Below are positions 1-8,391 of a DNA stretch of 64,000 nucleotides, piece by piece. The position numbers and the translations under genes were made by a program. Numbering within the stretch: position 1 is the first letter of the stretch; the number at the start of each line of letters is the position of its first letter. The notes under the pieces are model-generated. The model was not told the origin of the DNA. It searched no databases and saw only the letters and a program-made list of their open reading frames with translations. The DNA is from Aerococcus agrisoli (GTDB lineage Bacteria; Bacillota; Bacilli; Lactobacillales; Aerococcaceae), in contig NZ_RKMG01000003.1 of NCBI RefSeq assembly GCF_003797145.1, positions 51,098 to 115,097 of the forward strand, given 5' to 3'.

Positions 1-2
1 AC

Positions 3-1049
3 TACGACACATTAATCGCTGATTACTTGAAAAACTTCAACGCAGGCGAACAAGATTTCCCAGTCAATGAATGGGATCACAAAACGATGACCTTTATCGA
101 CAAGGAAAGCTTACGTTATGGTGAAAATGGCCATCAAAAAGCTGCTTTCTACAAAACATTAAATCCAGCAGCAAATTCAATTGCTGCAGCAAAACAATTA
201 CATGGTAAACAACTTTCTTACAACAACCTAAAAGACGCCGATGCAGCCTTGAAGATTGCCCAAGAATTTGATGAACCAGTTGCTGTTGCTGTGAAACACA
301 TGAACCCATGTGGTGTTGCAGTCGGATCAACAATCGAAGAAGCCTTTGACAGATGTTTCCAAGCGGACAACGTATCTATCTACGGTGGTATTGTCGTTGT
401 GAACCGTCCTGTTACTTTAGCTTTAGCAAATGAATTAGCAAAAATCTTCTTAGAAATCATTATTGCACCAGCTTTCGAAGATGATGCCTTAGCACGTTTA
501 GAAAAGAAAAAGAACCTACGTTTACTAACTGTTTCATTTGATGAAAAAGTAGCACCTTACCAAGAATTTATTTCGATTACTGGTGGTTTACTTGTTCAAG
601 ATGCTGACCTTTCTGACGAATTACCTCGCCAAGAAATTACAGCTTTACCAGAACAATGGACAGTAGCAACAAAACGTCAACCAGATCAAGCACAATTAGA
701 CGCTATGAACTTTGGTATGAAAGTTGTGAAACACGTGAAATCAAATGCCATCATCATCAACAACGAATACATGACATTAGGTATTGGTGCTGGTCAAATG
801 AACCGTGTTGGATCTGCACGCATCGCGATTAAACAAGCTGAAGAAAAAGATGCAGCCCTAAAAGGTGCATACGTAATGTCTTCAGATGCCTTCTTACCAA
901 TGGATGATACAGCTACTTTAGCGCATGAACATGGCATTCAAGCAATTGTGCAACCTGGTGGCTCAATCCACGATGAAGACTCAGTAGTCGTATGTGACGC
1001 TAACGATATGACTATGGTAATGACAGGTAACCGTCACTTCAGACACTAA
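3..1049 (+). CDS. purH: PurH, bifunctional AICAR formyltransferase/IMP cyclohydrolase, 5' truncated
   Basis: This enzyme carries out the last two steps of IMP synthesis: formylation of AICAR with 10-formyl-THF, then ring closure to IMP. The reading frame is open from base 3, so the gene starts upstream of the window; an internal TTG at 27 is not the start. What remains (about 348 residues) is the end of the IMP cyclohydrolase domain plus the transformylase domain. Visible family signatures are SLRYGENGHQKAA, the KHMNPCG motif with the transformylase Lys-His pair, and the C-terminal VQPGGSIHDED and MTGNRHFRH. purD follows 22 bp downstream with its own ribosome binding site, so this is the 3' part of a purine operon. 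Confidence 0.96.
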   Translation, partial: YDTLIADYLKNFNAGEQDFPVNEWDHKTMTFIDKESLRYGENGHQKAAFYKTLNPAANSIAAAKQLHGKQLSYNNLKDADAALKIAQEFDEPVAVAVKHMNPCGVAVGSTIEEAFDRCFQADNVSIYGGIVVVNRPVTLALANELAKIFLEIIIAPAFEDDALARLEKKKNLRLLTVSFDEKVAPYQEFISITGGLLVQDADLSDELPRQEITALPEQWTVATKRQPDQAQLDAMNFGMKVVKHVKSNAIIINNEYMTLGIGAGQMNRVGSARIAIKQAEEKDAALKGAYVMSSDAFLPMDDTATLAHEHGIQAIVQPGGSIHDEDSVVVCDANDMTMVMTGNRHFRH

Positions 1050-1071
1050 TCTAAGGAAAGGATCACAGACA

Positions 1072-2355
1072 ATGAAACAGATTTTAATCATTGGGTCAGG
1101 TGGTCGTGAACATGCCCTAGCACGTGCCTTTGCACAAAGTCCGGCCGTAAGCCAGGTCTACGTAGCACCTGGTAACCCTGGTATGTTAGCGGATAATCAA
1201 ACATTAACCCTACATGCGCCAATTGAAACGGTCGATATTACCGTAGATGACATTCAAACCTTAGTATCCTTTGCCTTAGATAAGGCGATTGATATTAGCT
1301 TTGTTGGTCCAGAAGTACCCCTTGAAATGGGTATTGTCGACCAATTCAAACGACACAACTTGGCCATTGTTGGTCCAAGCAAAGTAGCGGCACAATTAGA
1401 AAATTCAAAACAATTTGCCAAAGATGTGATGGCGCAAGCTGGTGTTCAAACCGCTGCCCATCAATTCTTTGACAGTCATGATTTCGTTCAAGCCCTAGAC
1501 TATGCTAAACAATTGCAATTACCATTTGTCATTAAGGCTGATGGCCTGATGTCAGGTAAGGGTGTGGTCATTCCAAAGACGATGACAGAAGCTGAAGATG
1601 TCCTAGAAGATTTCATGGTGAAAAAAGGCTTACCTCTTCTAATAGAAGAATTCCTTGTTGGTAATGAATTCTCACATTTCTCATTAATTAATGAAGACCA
1701 AGTCATCACACTAGGCACGGCTTGTGATTACAAGCCTGTCGGTGATGGTGATCAGGGTGCCAACACTGGTGGTATGGGGTCATTTGCACCGGTTCAATGG
1801 ATGACACCATCGATCAATCAACAAATAATTGATGAAATCGTCCAACCTGTCGCTGATCAAATGGTCAAAAATGGCACGCCATTTACTGGTGTACTATATA
1901 CCGGCCTTATCTGGACTGCCAAAGGACCTAAAGTCATCGAATTTAATACCCGTTTAGGTGATCCCGAAACACAAGTCGTTTTACCACTGCTTGAAACGGA
2001 TTTCTTAGATATTGTGGAAGCCTACTTAAACAAAACACCAATTGATATTCAAAACAAAACTGGTGTCCAATTAGGTGTTGTCCTAGCGGCAGCGGGCTAT
2101 CCCAAAGATTACATTAAAGGGATGAAGCTAGACTTAAACAGCATTGATGCCAATCGCGTGTTATATGCTGGCGTTACCCAAGATGCGCAAAACCAATTGC
2201 TAGCTAATGGTGGCCGTATCTTGATGGTGACAGGTCACGGCGAGGATATCGAAAGTGCTAGAACTGATGTCTACGGACAGATGCATGCCTTAGATATTGC
2301 GGATACTTTTTACCGTAATGATATCGGCTATTTAAGAGAAAGGAGCGATGTATGA
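1072..2355 (+). CDS. purD: PurD, phosphoribosylamine-glycine ligase
   Basis: GAR synthetase, the second step of de novo purine synthesis: ATP-dependent joining of phosphoribosylamine and glycine. The 427 residues match the usual length. The N-terminal GSGGREHAL motif (residues 8-16) and the ATP-grasp metal-binding region with RLGDPETQV (near 293-301) are present. The ATG at 1072 follows GAAAGGATC. The last codons overlap purE by 4 bp, which suggests translational coupling. Codon choice is more varied than in purH or purC. Identification is secure. Confidence 0.97.
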   Translation: MKQILIIGSGGREHALARAFAQSPAVSQVYVAPGNPGMLADNQTLTLHAPIETVDITVDDIQTLVSFALDKAIDISFVGPEVPLEMGIVDQFKRHNLAIVGPSKVAAQLENSKQFAKDVMAQAGVQTAAHQFFDSHDFVQALDYAKQLQLPFVIKADGLMSGKGVVIPKTMTEAEDVLEDFMVKKGLPLLIEEFLVGNEFSHFSLINEDQVITLGTACDYKPVGDGDQGANTGGMGSFAPVQWMTPSINQQIIDEIVQPVADQMVKNGTPFTGVLYTGLIWTAKGPKVIEFNTRLGDPETQVVLPLLETDFLDIVEAYLNKTPIDIQNKTGVQLGVVLAAAGYPKDYIKGMKLDLNSIDANRVLYAGVTQDAQNQLLANGGRILMVTGHGEDIESARTDVYGQMHALDIADTFYRNDIGYLRERSDV

Positions 2356-2843
2356 TGACAGATGTTGCGGTAGTGATGGGATCGATTTCGGATTGGTCAC
2401 AAATGCAAGCAGCCTGTAATCTATTGGAACAACTAGGGATTTCTTATGATAAACATGTCGTGTCAGCGCACCGGATGCCAACAGAAATGTTGACTTTCGC
2501 GCAAAATGCGGCGGGTGATGGTTACCAAATCATTATTGCCGGTGCAGGTGGGGCAGCCCACTTGCCAGGTATGATTGCGGCGGCAACCACCTTACCCGTG
2601 ATTGGCGTGCCCATGAAATCTTCAGCTTTGTCTGGTATGGATTCGCTCCTATCGATTGTCCAAATGCCCGCTGGTGTGCCAGTTGCGACAATGGCTATCG
2701 GTGAAGCAGGTGCGAAAAATGCAGCCCTCATGGCAGGACGTATCTTAGCCTTACATGATGCAGACATTCGCCAAAACTTAAAAACTTTTACAGATCAACA
2801 ACATTCGGCAGCAGTAGAGAGCGATGTGACACTCAATGGTTAA
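2352..2843 (+). CDS. purE: PurE, N5-carboxyaminoimidazole ribonucleotide mutase
   Basis: Class I PurE, which moves the carboxylate of N5-CAIR to C4 to give CAIR, working with PurK. The 163-residue product carries GSISDW (10-15), SAHRMP (38-43) with the catalytic His, and the loop GAGGAAHLPGM. AAAGGAG lies 7-8 bases before the tandem ATGATG start, so either Met may be used. It overlaps purD by 4 bp upstream and purK by 8 bp downstream, so the three genes are tightly coupled. Confidence 0.97.
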   Translation: MMTDVAVVMGSISDWSQMQAACNLLEQLGISYDKHVVSAHRMPTEMLTFAQNAAGDGYQIIIAGAGGAAHLPGMIAAATTLPVIGVPMKSSALSGMDSLLSIVQMPAGVPVATMAIGEAGAKNAALMAGRILALHDADIRQNLKTFTDQQHSAAVESDVTLNG

Positions 2844-3978
2844 CACTTTATATCCCGGTGCCAAAATTGGGATCATCGGTGCCGGACAACTCGGTAAGAT
2901 GCTGGCCCAATCAGCACAAAAAATGGGTTATCAAGTTTACTTTTATGATCCAAACCCAACTTCATGTGGTTTCGATGTTGCCCAAGGTCATACAGTTGGC
3001 AACTTCGATGACCGCGAAAAATTACTTGATTTCGTTCAAACAGTGGACGTAGTTACGTATGAATTTGAAAATATCGATGGCGACCTACTTCAAGAAATTG
3101 AGGCCCAAGCGTACTTACCGCAGGGGACGACATTATTATTGAATGGTCAAGAACGCATCAAAGAAAAAACTTGGCTAAATGAACAAGGTATACCAACCAC
3201 TCAATACAAGGAAATCACTGTCATCGATGATATCGATGTAGACATGGGTTATCCTTTTATCCTTAAAACGACGCGTTTTGGTTACGATGGTAAGGGGCAA
3301 ATTAAGGTCGATTCAGATCACGATTTGGCCATGAAATCGGAAGCTATCCAAAACCTACTGGCTGAGCAACCCTTGATTCAAGAAGCCTATTGCGATTTTG
3401 CCTACGAAGCGTCCATTATGGTGGCACGTGACTTACAAGGCAACATCAAATATTTCCCCATTTCAATCAATCAACATGAACACGGTGTCCTATTTTCATC
3501 TCTAGTTGGTCAAACATTTGACCCAGAGATGACCGCAACGATTGAAGCTATCGCGGGTAAAATAGCGGCTGCTGGCGAATTAGTCGGCGTCTGTGGGATT
3601 GAATTTTTCGTCAGTCGAGCTGGCGATATCTTGGTCAACGAAATTGCACCACGTCCGCACAATTCAGGGCATTACACCATTGAAGCCTGCAACGTATCGC
3701 AATTTGATCAGCATATTTTAGCCATTACCGGACATCCTTTAATCGATGTTCGCTTGATGGAACCAGCACTTATGATTAACATTTTAGGCCAACATTTACC
3801 GCGTTTATCTGAGGGTATGGCAGAATTTCCAAATGCCATTTTCCACATCTACAACAAGGGTGAGGCCAAGACGCAACGGAAGATGGGGCATTTCACCATT
3901 ACTAATCCTAATTTTACAGATTTAGCTGATTTATTAGCTATCTCACAAACACTTAAAACTTGGAAACGTATGTATTAA
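2836..3978 (+). CDS. purK: PurK, N5-carboxyaminoimidazole ribonucleotide synthase
   Basis: ATP-grasp enzyme that makes N5-CAIR from AIR, bicarbonate and ATP, the substrate for PurE. The 380-residue length fits. It has the N-terminal GAGQLGKML (15-23), a central ATP-grasp lid (KTTRFGYDGKGQ) and the conserved NEIAPRPHNSGHYT near 266-279. The start lies inside the 3' end of purE (8 bp overlap). It is separated from purC by a short gap that holds the purC ribosome binding site. Confidence 0.97.
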   Translation: MVNTLYPGAKIGIIGAGQLGKMLAQSAQKMGYQVYFYDPNPTSCGFDVAQGHTVGNFDDREKLLDFVQTVDVVTYEFENIDGDLLQEIEAQAYLPQGTTLLLNGQERIKEKTWLNEQGIPTTQYKEITVIDDIDVDMGYPFILKTTRFGYDGKGQIKVDSDHDLAMKSEAIQNLLAEQPLIQEAYCDFAYEASIMVARDLQGNIKYFPISINQHEHGVLFSSLVGQTFDPEMTATIEAIAGKIAAAGELVGVCGIEFFVSRAGDILVNEIAPRPHNSGHYTIEACNVSQFDQHILAITGHPLIDVRLMEPALMINILGQHLPRLSEGMAEFPNAIFHIYNKGEAKTQRKMGHFTITNPNFTDLADLLAISQTLKTWKRMY

Positions 3979-3996
3979 AAAATGGAGGTATTTTCA

Positions 3997-4689
3997 ATGA
4001 GCGAAGTAATCTACAGCGGTAAAACAAAAGACATTTATCAAGGTGCAGAAGAAAACCAATTAGTGTTGAAATTTAAAGATGATGTAACAGGTGTTGACGG
4101 TGTCTTCGATCCAGGTGCTAACCAAGTTGGTTTATCAATCGAAGGTGTAGGTCAAGTTGGCTTACGTTTAACAAAATACTTCTACAGCAAATTAAACGAA
4201 GCTGGTTACCCAACTCATTTCGTTGATGCTGATATCGAAAACAACACAATGACTGTTCGCAAAGCCCAAGTATTTGGTAAAGGTCTAGAAGTAATCACTC
4301 GTTTTAAAGCAACAGGTTCATTCGTTCGTCGTTACGGTGACTACGTTACAGAAGGTACACCATTAAACGCTTATGTTGAAGTAACATTAAAAGATGACGA
4401 CCGTGAAGATCCATACATCACAAAAGATGCCTTAGCACTTTTAGACATCATGAACGGTGACCAATACGAAGAATTAGTTGCAACAACTAAAGAAATCGCA
4501 TCATTCGTACGTGACGACATCGCTGCTCACGGCTTAGAAGTATTCGATATCAAATTAGAATTCGGTTTCGATGCCGTTACTGGTAAAGTAATCTTAATCG
4601 ACGAAATCTCTGGTGGTAACATGCGTGTATTCGACAACGGTGAATACGTATTACCATTAAACTTAATCAACTACTTCCCAGAAGCATAA
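3997..4689 (+). CDS. purC: PurC, SAICAR synthase
   Basis: Condenses CAIR with aspartate to SAICAR. I place the start at ATG 3997 because the upstream in-frame ATG at 3982 is itself part of the ribosome binding site AATGGAGGT. The product is then 230 residues, normal for the family. GKTKD near the N-terminus, the central RRYGDYV segment and IDEISGGNMR near the C-terminus are family features. purC stands last in this operon, after purEK; in many Firmicutes it is nearer the front. Codon use is strongly optimised. No rho-independent terminator is visible before the next promoter at 4729. Confidence 0.96.
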   Translation: MSEVIYSGKTKDIYQGAEENQLVLKFKDDVTGVDGVFDPGANQVGLSIEGVGQVGLRLTKYFYSKLNEAGYPTHFVDADIENNTMTVRKAQVFGKGLEVITRFKATGSFVRRYGDYVTEGTPLNAYVEVTLKDDDREDPYITKDALALLDIMNGDQYEELVATTKEIASFVRDDIAAHGLEVFDIKLEFGFDAVTGKVILIDEISGGNMRVFDNGEYVLPLNLINYFPEA

Positions 4690-4728
4690 ATTGTATTTAC
4701 AACCCATTAAAAATAAATGAGAAATTTC

Positions 4729-4757
4729 TTGACTTTAATAAGAGACATTGTTAAAGT
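4729..4757 (+). promoter_or_regulatory. Promoter of the aro leader transcript
   Basis: TTGACT at 4729-4734 is followed after 17 bp by TAAAGT at 4752-4757, which carries an extended -10 TG at 4749-4750. It lies just upstream of the leader peptide gene and fits sigma-A spacing. Seen by eye only. Confidence 0.6.
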
Positions 4758-4791
4758 TGAACTATCAAATAGCGAGAGGAGGACTAAGATC

Positions 4792-4887
4792 ATGCAAGCA
4801 ATGACTACAACAAAATTCTATTTCTTTTTTAATTTTTACTTTTACTTTTTCGGTTCAAGTAAAGGTGATTTTGTTGTAGCTTCATAA
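4792..4887 (+). CDS. Phe/Tyr-rich leader peptide of the shikimate operon
   Basis: A 31-codon gene too short for routine ORF calling. It has a strong ribosome binding site (GAGAGGAGG, 4773-4781) and an ATG at 4792. Codons 9-20 read FYFFFNFYFYFF: eleven of twelve are Phe or Tyr. In total nine Phe and three Tyr codons occur in 31. The stop TAA is at 4885. It sits directly before DAHP synthase, aroB and aroE, whose products lead to Phe and Tyr. The nested RNA stems around it (next entry) make it a sensor of charged tRNA-Phe and tRNA-Tyr rather than a functional protein. Not recognised as a named family; the function is inferred from composition and RNA layout. Confidence 0.85.
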   Translation: MQAMTTTKFYFFFNFYFYFFGSSKGDFVVAS

Positions 4888-4990
4888 GGATATGATTTTA
4901 GTTCTTTAGTCACTAGCGCGTCTAGTGACCCAAGAAAGTCCTTTACAACAATGATCACTTCGGTGGTGTTGTTGTAGAGGGCTTTTTTTC
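4805..4990 (+). promoter_or_regulatory. Ribosome-mediated attenuator of the aro operon
   Basis: Segments 1 (4805-4816, within the leader gene) and 2 (4868-4879) are a perfect 12-base inverted repeat. Segment 2 can also pair with segment 3 (about 4942-4951, TTTACAACAA region), which forms the 5' arm of the terminator. Segment 4 (about 4963-4983) completes the terminator. An extra 8-bp stem (4909-4916 with 4922-4929, loop CGCGT) lies between 2 and 3. A ribosome stalled in the Phe/Tyr run (4816-4851) would cover segment 1 and free 2 to pair with 3, which prevents termination. This is the classical 1:2 / 2:3 / 3:4 arrangement. Confidence 0.8.
4937..4990 (+). terminator. Intrinsic terminator of the aro attenuator
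   Basis: A long hairpin of about 20 bp with some G-U pairs and one bulge, a TTCG tetraloop at 4959-4962 and a run of seven T from 4983. It lies upstream of the DAHP synthase gene, not after a gene, which marks it as regulatory. Confidence 0.9.
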
Positions 4991-5067
4991 TTGCTAAAAA
5001 TACATGCACCATCTAAATCAGTCGTCTTATTACTTTACAAGTCAAGCCAATTAAAGGAGCAAACAAA

Positions 5068-5976
5068 ATGACAACACAAACAATCCAAGAAACAGAAACG
5101 AACGCCACTAACAATGAAGAAGCTATCTTAGCCAAAATTAGTGAACCCTACAAACGTGCAAGCCTATCTTACAAAGCAACACCAACTGTCGTTGAAGTAG
5201 GTAACATTAAAATTGGGGCAGGAAACTTCGCCATGATTGGTGGTCCTTGTTCAATTGAAGGCTTAGACAAACTAGACGAAGTTGCAGCAGCTGTCAAAGA
5301 TGCCGGTGCGAATATGCTTCGCGGTGGTGCTTACAAACCAAGAACGTCACCATACGCATTCCAAGGTTTAGGGGAAGAGGGCTTAGAAATCTTAGAACGC
5401 GTGGGTGCCAAATATGACTTACCAGTCGTTACTGAGGTCATGGCTGTAGACCAAGTCGACCTTTTCGATGGCATTGATATGTACCAAATTGGTGCGCGTA
5501 ATATGCAAAACTTCGATTTATTAAAAGTGGTTGGTAAGACCAACAAACCTGTTTTATTGAAACGTGGGATGGCTGCTAGCATCGAAGATATGTTGATGGC
5601 GGCAGAATACATTTTAGCCCAAGGTAATCCAAATGTGGTTTTATGTGAACGTGGTATCCGTACATACGAAACAGCGACGCGTAATACCCTTGATTTATCG
5701 GCGATTCCAGTGCTTCGTAGTAAGACGCATTTGCCAATTGTGATTGACCCGAGTCATGCGGTCGGTAAACGTGAATGGGTTGAATCAATGGCCATGGCGG
5801 CGGTAGCAGCTGGTTGTGATGGTTTGATTATCGAGATTCACCAAAATCCGGATGAAGCATGGTCAGATGGTCGTCAATCATTAACTTTAGATGCTTACAA
5901 GAAATTAACCGCGAAAGTACAAGCTTTACATACTTTCTTAAAAGATTTGAATGCAAGTGACGACGATTTAGCTTAA
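5068..5976 (+). CDS. aroF: DAHP synthase (3-deoxy-7-phosphoheptulonate synthase), type I-beta
   Basis: First step of the shikimate pathway: condensation of phosphoenolpyruvate and erythrose 4-phosphate. The 302-residue product has the barrel domain from about residue 45, with GGPCSIE (58-64; the Cys is a metal ligand), [21 protein letters not shown] and [11 protein letters not shown]. The 35-40 residue N-terminal extension is too short to be the chorismate mutase domain found in the Bacillus enzyme, so feedback control through that domain is probably absent. It heads the aro operon behind the attenuator and is followed by aroB after 55 bp. It is called aroA in Bacillus nomenclature. Confidence 0.95.
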   Translation: MTTQTIQETETNATNNEEAILAKISEPYKRASLSYKATPTVVEVGNIKIGAGNFAMIGGPCSIEGLDKLDEVAAAVKDAGANMLRGGAYKPRTSPYAFQGLGEEGLEILERVGAKYDLPVVTEVMAVDQVDLFDGIDMYQIGARNMQNFDLLKVVGKTNKPVLLKRGMAASIEDMLMAAEYILAQGNPNVVLCERGIRTYETATRNTLDLSAIPVLRSKTHLPIVIDPSHAVGKREWVESMAMAAVAAGCDGLIIEIHQNPDEAWSDGRQSLTLDAYKKLTAKVQALHTFLKDLNASDDDLA

Positions 5977-6031
5977 AATAAGATTAGAAAATAAAATCGC
6001 TGTTAAGCAGATGACGAATTGAGGGAATAAA

Positions 6032-7168
6032 TTGGAAAAAGTAACAGTAGCTGTTGAAACACCATACGACGTGCTAATTGACCACGATCTATTGAAACAT
6101 GCGGCCGCACATTTAGAAGATTTGATTCAAGGTAAGAAAGTCTTGATTGTAACGGATGAAAATGTGGCCTCATTCGGTTACCTTGGTAATCTGCAAGAAG
6201 CCATTGTGGGGATTACGAGTGGGGTAGACACCTATGTCTTGCCAGCGGGTGAAGCACAAAAATCTGCCGAAAATTATGTCGCCTTACAAGGTCACTTGGC
6301 AACTCTGAACTATTCACGTTCGGATGTCATTATTGCCCTTGGTGGTGGCGTGATTGGCGACCTAGTTGGTTTTACCGCTGCCACGTACTTGCGCGGGATT
6401 GACTATATTCAAATCCCAACCACTTTACTATCTGCCATCGATTCATCTGTAGGTGGGAAAACGGCCATTGATTTACCACAAGGCAAAAACTTGGTCGGTG
6501 CTTTTTACCAACCACGTCGCGTCCTTTGTGATTTAGATACTTTTCAAACCTTAGGGGAGACCATTTTTGAAGATGGCTGTGCTGAATTAATCAAGTACGG
6601 CATGATTCTTGATGGCGATTTACTCGGTCAATTAATGGACCGCGAAAGTCCCTTAAACGCCTTGAGTGGCGACCTAGGTGCAATCGTGAAACGTTGTGTG
6701 GAAATCAAACGTGATGTTGTCCTAGAAGATGAACATGATCTTGGACTTCGTCAAATGCTGAATTTTGGTCATACCATTGGCCATGCCGTGGAACAAGCAT
6801 CTCACTACAAAGTGTCTCACGGACGTGGTGTGGCAACCGGGATGATCCTAACACAAATTATGGCGGAAAAAGAAGGTTTGACCGAACTCTTCTTAACAGA
6901 ACGGTTCAACAAATTATTGAACCAATATCATTTGTTGAACCAATTGAATTTGGTTAAAGACTATGATTTTGAGGACCTAACAGCAGCCATGACCAACGAC
7001 AAAAAACGTCGTGGTGGCGAAATTACGGAAATATTCCCTGATTCATTTGGTAAATGCCGTTTGGAAACTATGCCTTTTGACCAATACGCTGGCTACTTAG
7101 CAGCAATCATTGCCGACCTAAAAGCGGACAAGTTACCGATTGTACTTGATGGGGACGAGGTGGCGTAA
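6032..7168 (+). CDS. aroB: AroB, 3-dehydroquinate synthase
   Basis: NAD- and metal-dependent cyclisation of DAHP to 3-dehydroquinate. Length is 378 residues. The nucleotide-binding GGGVIGDLVGF and the following PTTLLSAIDSSVGGKTAID segment are plain, and the metal-site histidines appear in NFGHTIGHAVE and HGRGVATG. The start is TTG at 6032, preceded by GAGGGA. The stop codon abuts the aroE ATG with no gap. Confidence 0.96.
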   Translation: MEKVTVAVETPYDVLIDHDLLKHAAAHLEDLIQGKKVLIVTDENVASFGYLGNLQEAIVGITSGVDTYVLPAGEAQKSAENYVALQGHLATLNYSRSDVIIALGGGVIGDLVGFTAATYLRGIDYIQIPTTLLSAIDSSVGGKTAIDLPQGKNLVGAFYQPRRVLCDLDTFQTLGETIFEDGCAELIKYGMILDGDLLGQLMDRESPLNALSGDLGAIVKRCVEIKRDVVLEDEHDLGLRQMLNFGHTIGHAVEQASHYKVSHGRGVATGMILTQIMAEKEGLTELFLTERFNKLLNQYHLLNQLNLVKDYDFEDLTAAMTNDKKRRGGEITEIFPDSFGKCRLETMPFDQYAGYLAAIIADLKADKLPIVLDGDEVA

Positions 7169-8062
7169 ATGGACAGTATCACGGATATTAATGGTACAAC
7201 CCAGTTCGCGGCCGTGATTGGGCAACCCTTAAGTCATTCCCTATCACCAATAATTTACAACACCGCCTTCAAAACCCAAGACGTCAACATGGTCTATCTT
7301 GCCTTTGAAACCAGTGAGGCTGAAACCATCGACCGTATTAACCATCTGAAAGCATTGGGCGTTCAAGGTATTAATGTGACCATGCCTGGGAAAATGGCAG
7401 CCATGGAAACAGTCGACAGCCTAGATAAGGCTGCAGCTTATGTCCAAGCTGTAAACATGATTACCACCAATGACGACGGCCAATGGATAGGCTACAACAC
7501 TGATGGTGCTGGTTTGTGGCTGGCTGTTAAAAATAGAGGCGTGTCCCTTGCTGGCAAACGTCTAGTCATTTTTGGTTCGGGTGCAACATCGCGGATTATC
7601 TTGGCCCAAGCCGTATTAGAAGGTATGCTAGATATCACGGTAATTGCCCGCAAGATTCAAGAAAAAGACCATTTGCTAACTGTAGCCCATGCCTTGACCA
7701 GTGATTATCCTGAACTTGTGTTAAACCTTGTGGATTTGGCTGATGCGCCAGGAGTCGAAGAGGCTGTAAGCAAGGCGGAGATTGTCATCCAATCAACGAG
7801 CGTGGGGATGTCAGGTTCTAAAGACCAGTCCATTTTAGCCAATGCCGAATGGCTACAGGCGGACACGGTTGTGATGGATGTGATTTATGAACAGATGGAA
7901 ACGACTTTTATGAAGCAGGCGAAAGCGCGTGGCTGCAAGGTGATAGGGGGACTTGATATGTTGGTCTTCCAGGCTAAATTAAACTATCAACTGTTTGCCC
8001 ACCGTGAGCTACCTGTGGACGAGGTTTTTCGGACGATTGAAAGTCGAATTCACGGACATTAG
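7169..8062 (+). CDS. aroE: AroE, shikimate dehydrogenase
   Basis: NADPH-dependent reduction of 3-dehydroshikimate to shikimate. The 297-residue product begins with the substrate-binding domain (IGQPLSHSLSP, GINVTMPGK with the catalytic Lys, NTDGAG) and continues with a Rossmann domain (FGSGATSRII). The ATG follows the aroB stop directly, so translation is probably coupled. It is the last gene of the operon; aroC, aroA, aroK and the terminal Phe/Tyr genes are not in this window. Confidence 0.95.
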   Translation: MDSITDINGTTQFAAVIGQPLSHSLSPIIYNTAFKTQDVNMVYLAFETSEAETIDRINHLKALGVQGINVTMPGKMAAMETVDSLDKAAAYVQAVNMITTNDDGQWIGYNTDGAGLWLAVKNRGVSLAGKRLVIFGSGATSRIILAQAVLEGMLDITVIARKIQEKDHLLTVAHALTSDYPELVLNLVDLADAPGVEEAVSKAEIVIQSTSVGMSGSKDQSILANAEWLQADTVVMDVIYEQMETTFMKQAKARGCKVIGGLDMLVFQAKLNYQLFAHRELPVDEVFRTIESRIHGH

Positions 8063-8114
8063 GGGCTTGAAAAGGCTATGAAAACTGCTGATAATAGGTT
8101 TGCAATTGGCCTTA

Positions 8115-8370
8115 TATAATGCTAGAATGATAACGATAATTGATCTTTTCAGAGGTAGTAACAAGCACTGTTCAATTTAGCGAGTATACGGTTGGTGGAA
8201 GTATATTTGAACGACTTGCGAATTAGGCTGAATCAAAGATGGTTGAGTATGCTTCGGCAGAAAACACCACGTCCCGCCAACGTTATCGGTATGAAGAGTA
8301 CAAACATAGGTGGTACCACGAAAAGAAATTTCGTCCTATATGCGTTTTTTGACGTGTATAGGATTTTTTT
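8115..8370 (+). promoter_or_regulatory. T-box leader of leuS, with -10 box and terminator
   Basis: A TATAAT box at 8115-8120 starts a leader of about 250 nt. The conserved T-box AGGTGGTACCACG is at 8308-8320, and the terminator stem (8335-8340 region with 8355-8362) is followed by seven T. The stem I candidate includes GTTCAA (8170-8175) paired with TTGAAC (8207-8212). Immediately 3' of that helix is CTT (8215-8217), a leucine codon and my candidate specifier. The downstream gene is leuS. Uncharged tRNA-Leu should favour antitermination. No clear -35 was found. Confidence 0.85.
8335..8370 (+). terminator. Terminator of the leuS T-box
   Basis: CCTATATGCG pairs with CGTGTATAGG (one or two G-U pairs) across a T-rich loop, followed by ATTTTTTT. 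It competes with the antiterminator formed with the T-box sequence. Confidence 0.85.
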
Positions 8371-8391
8371 ATTGCAAAAGGAGAGAAAAAA

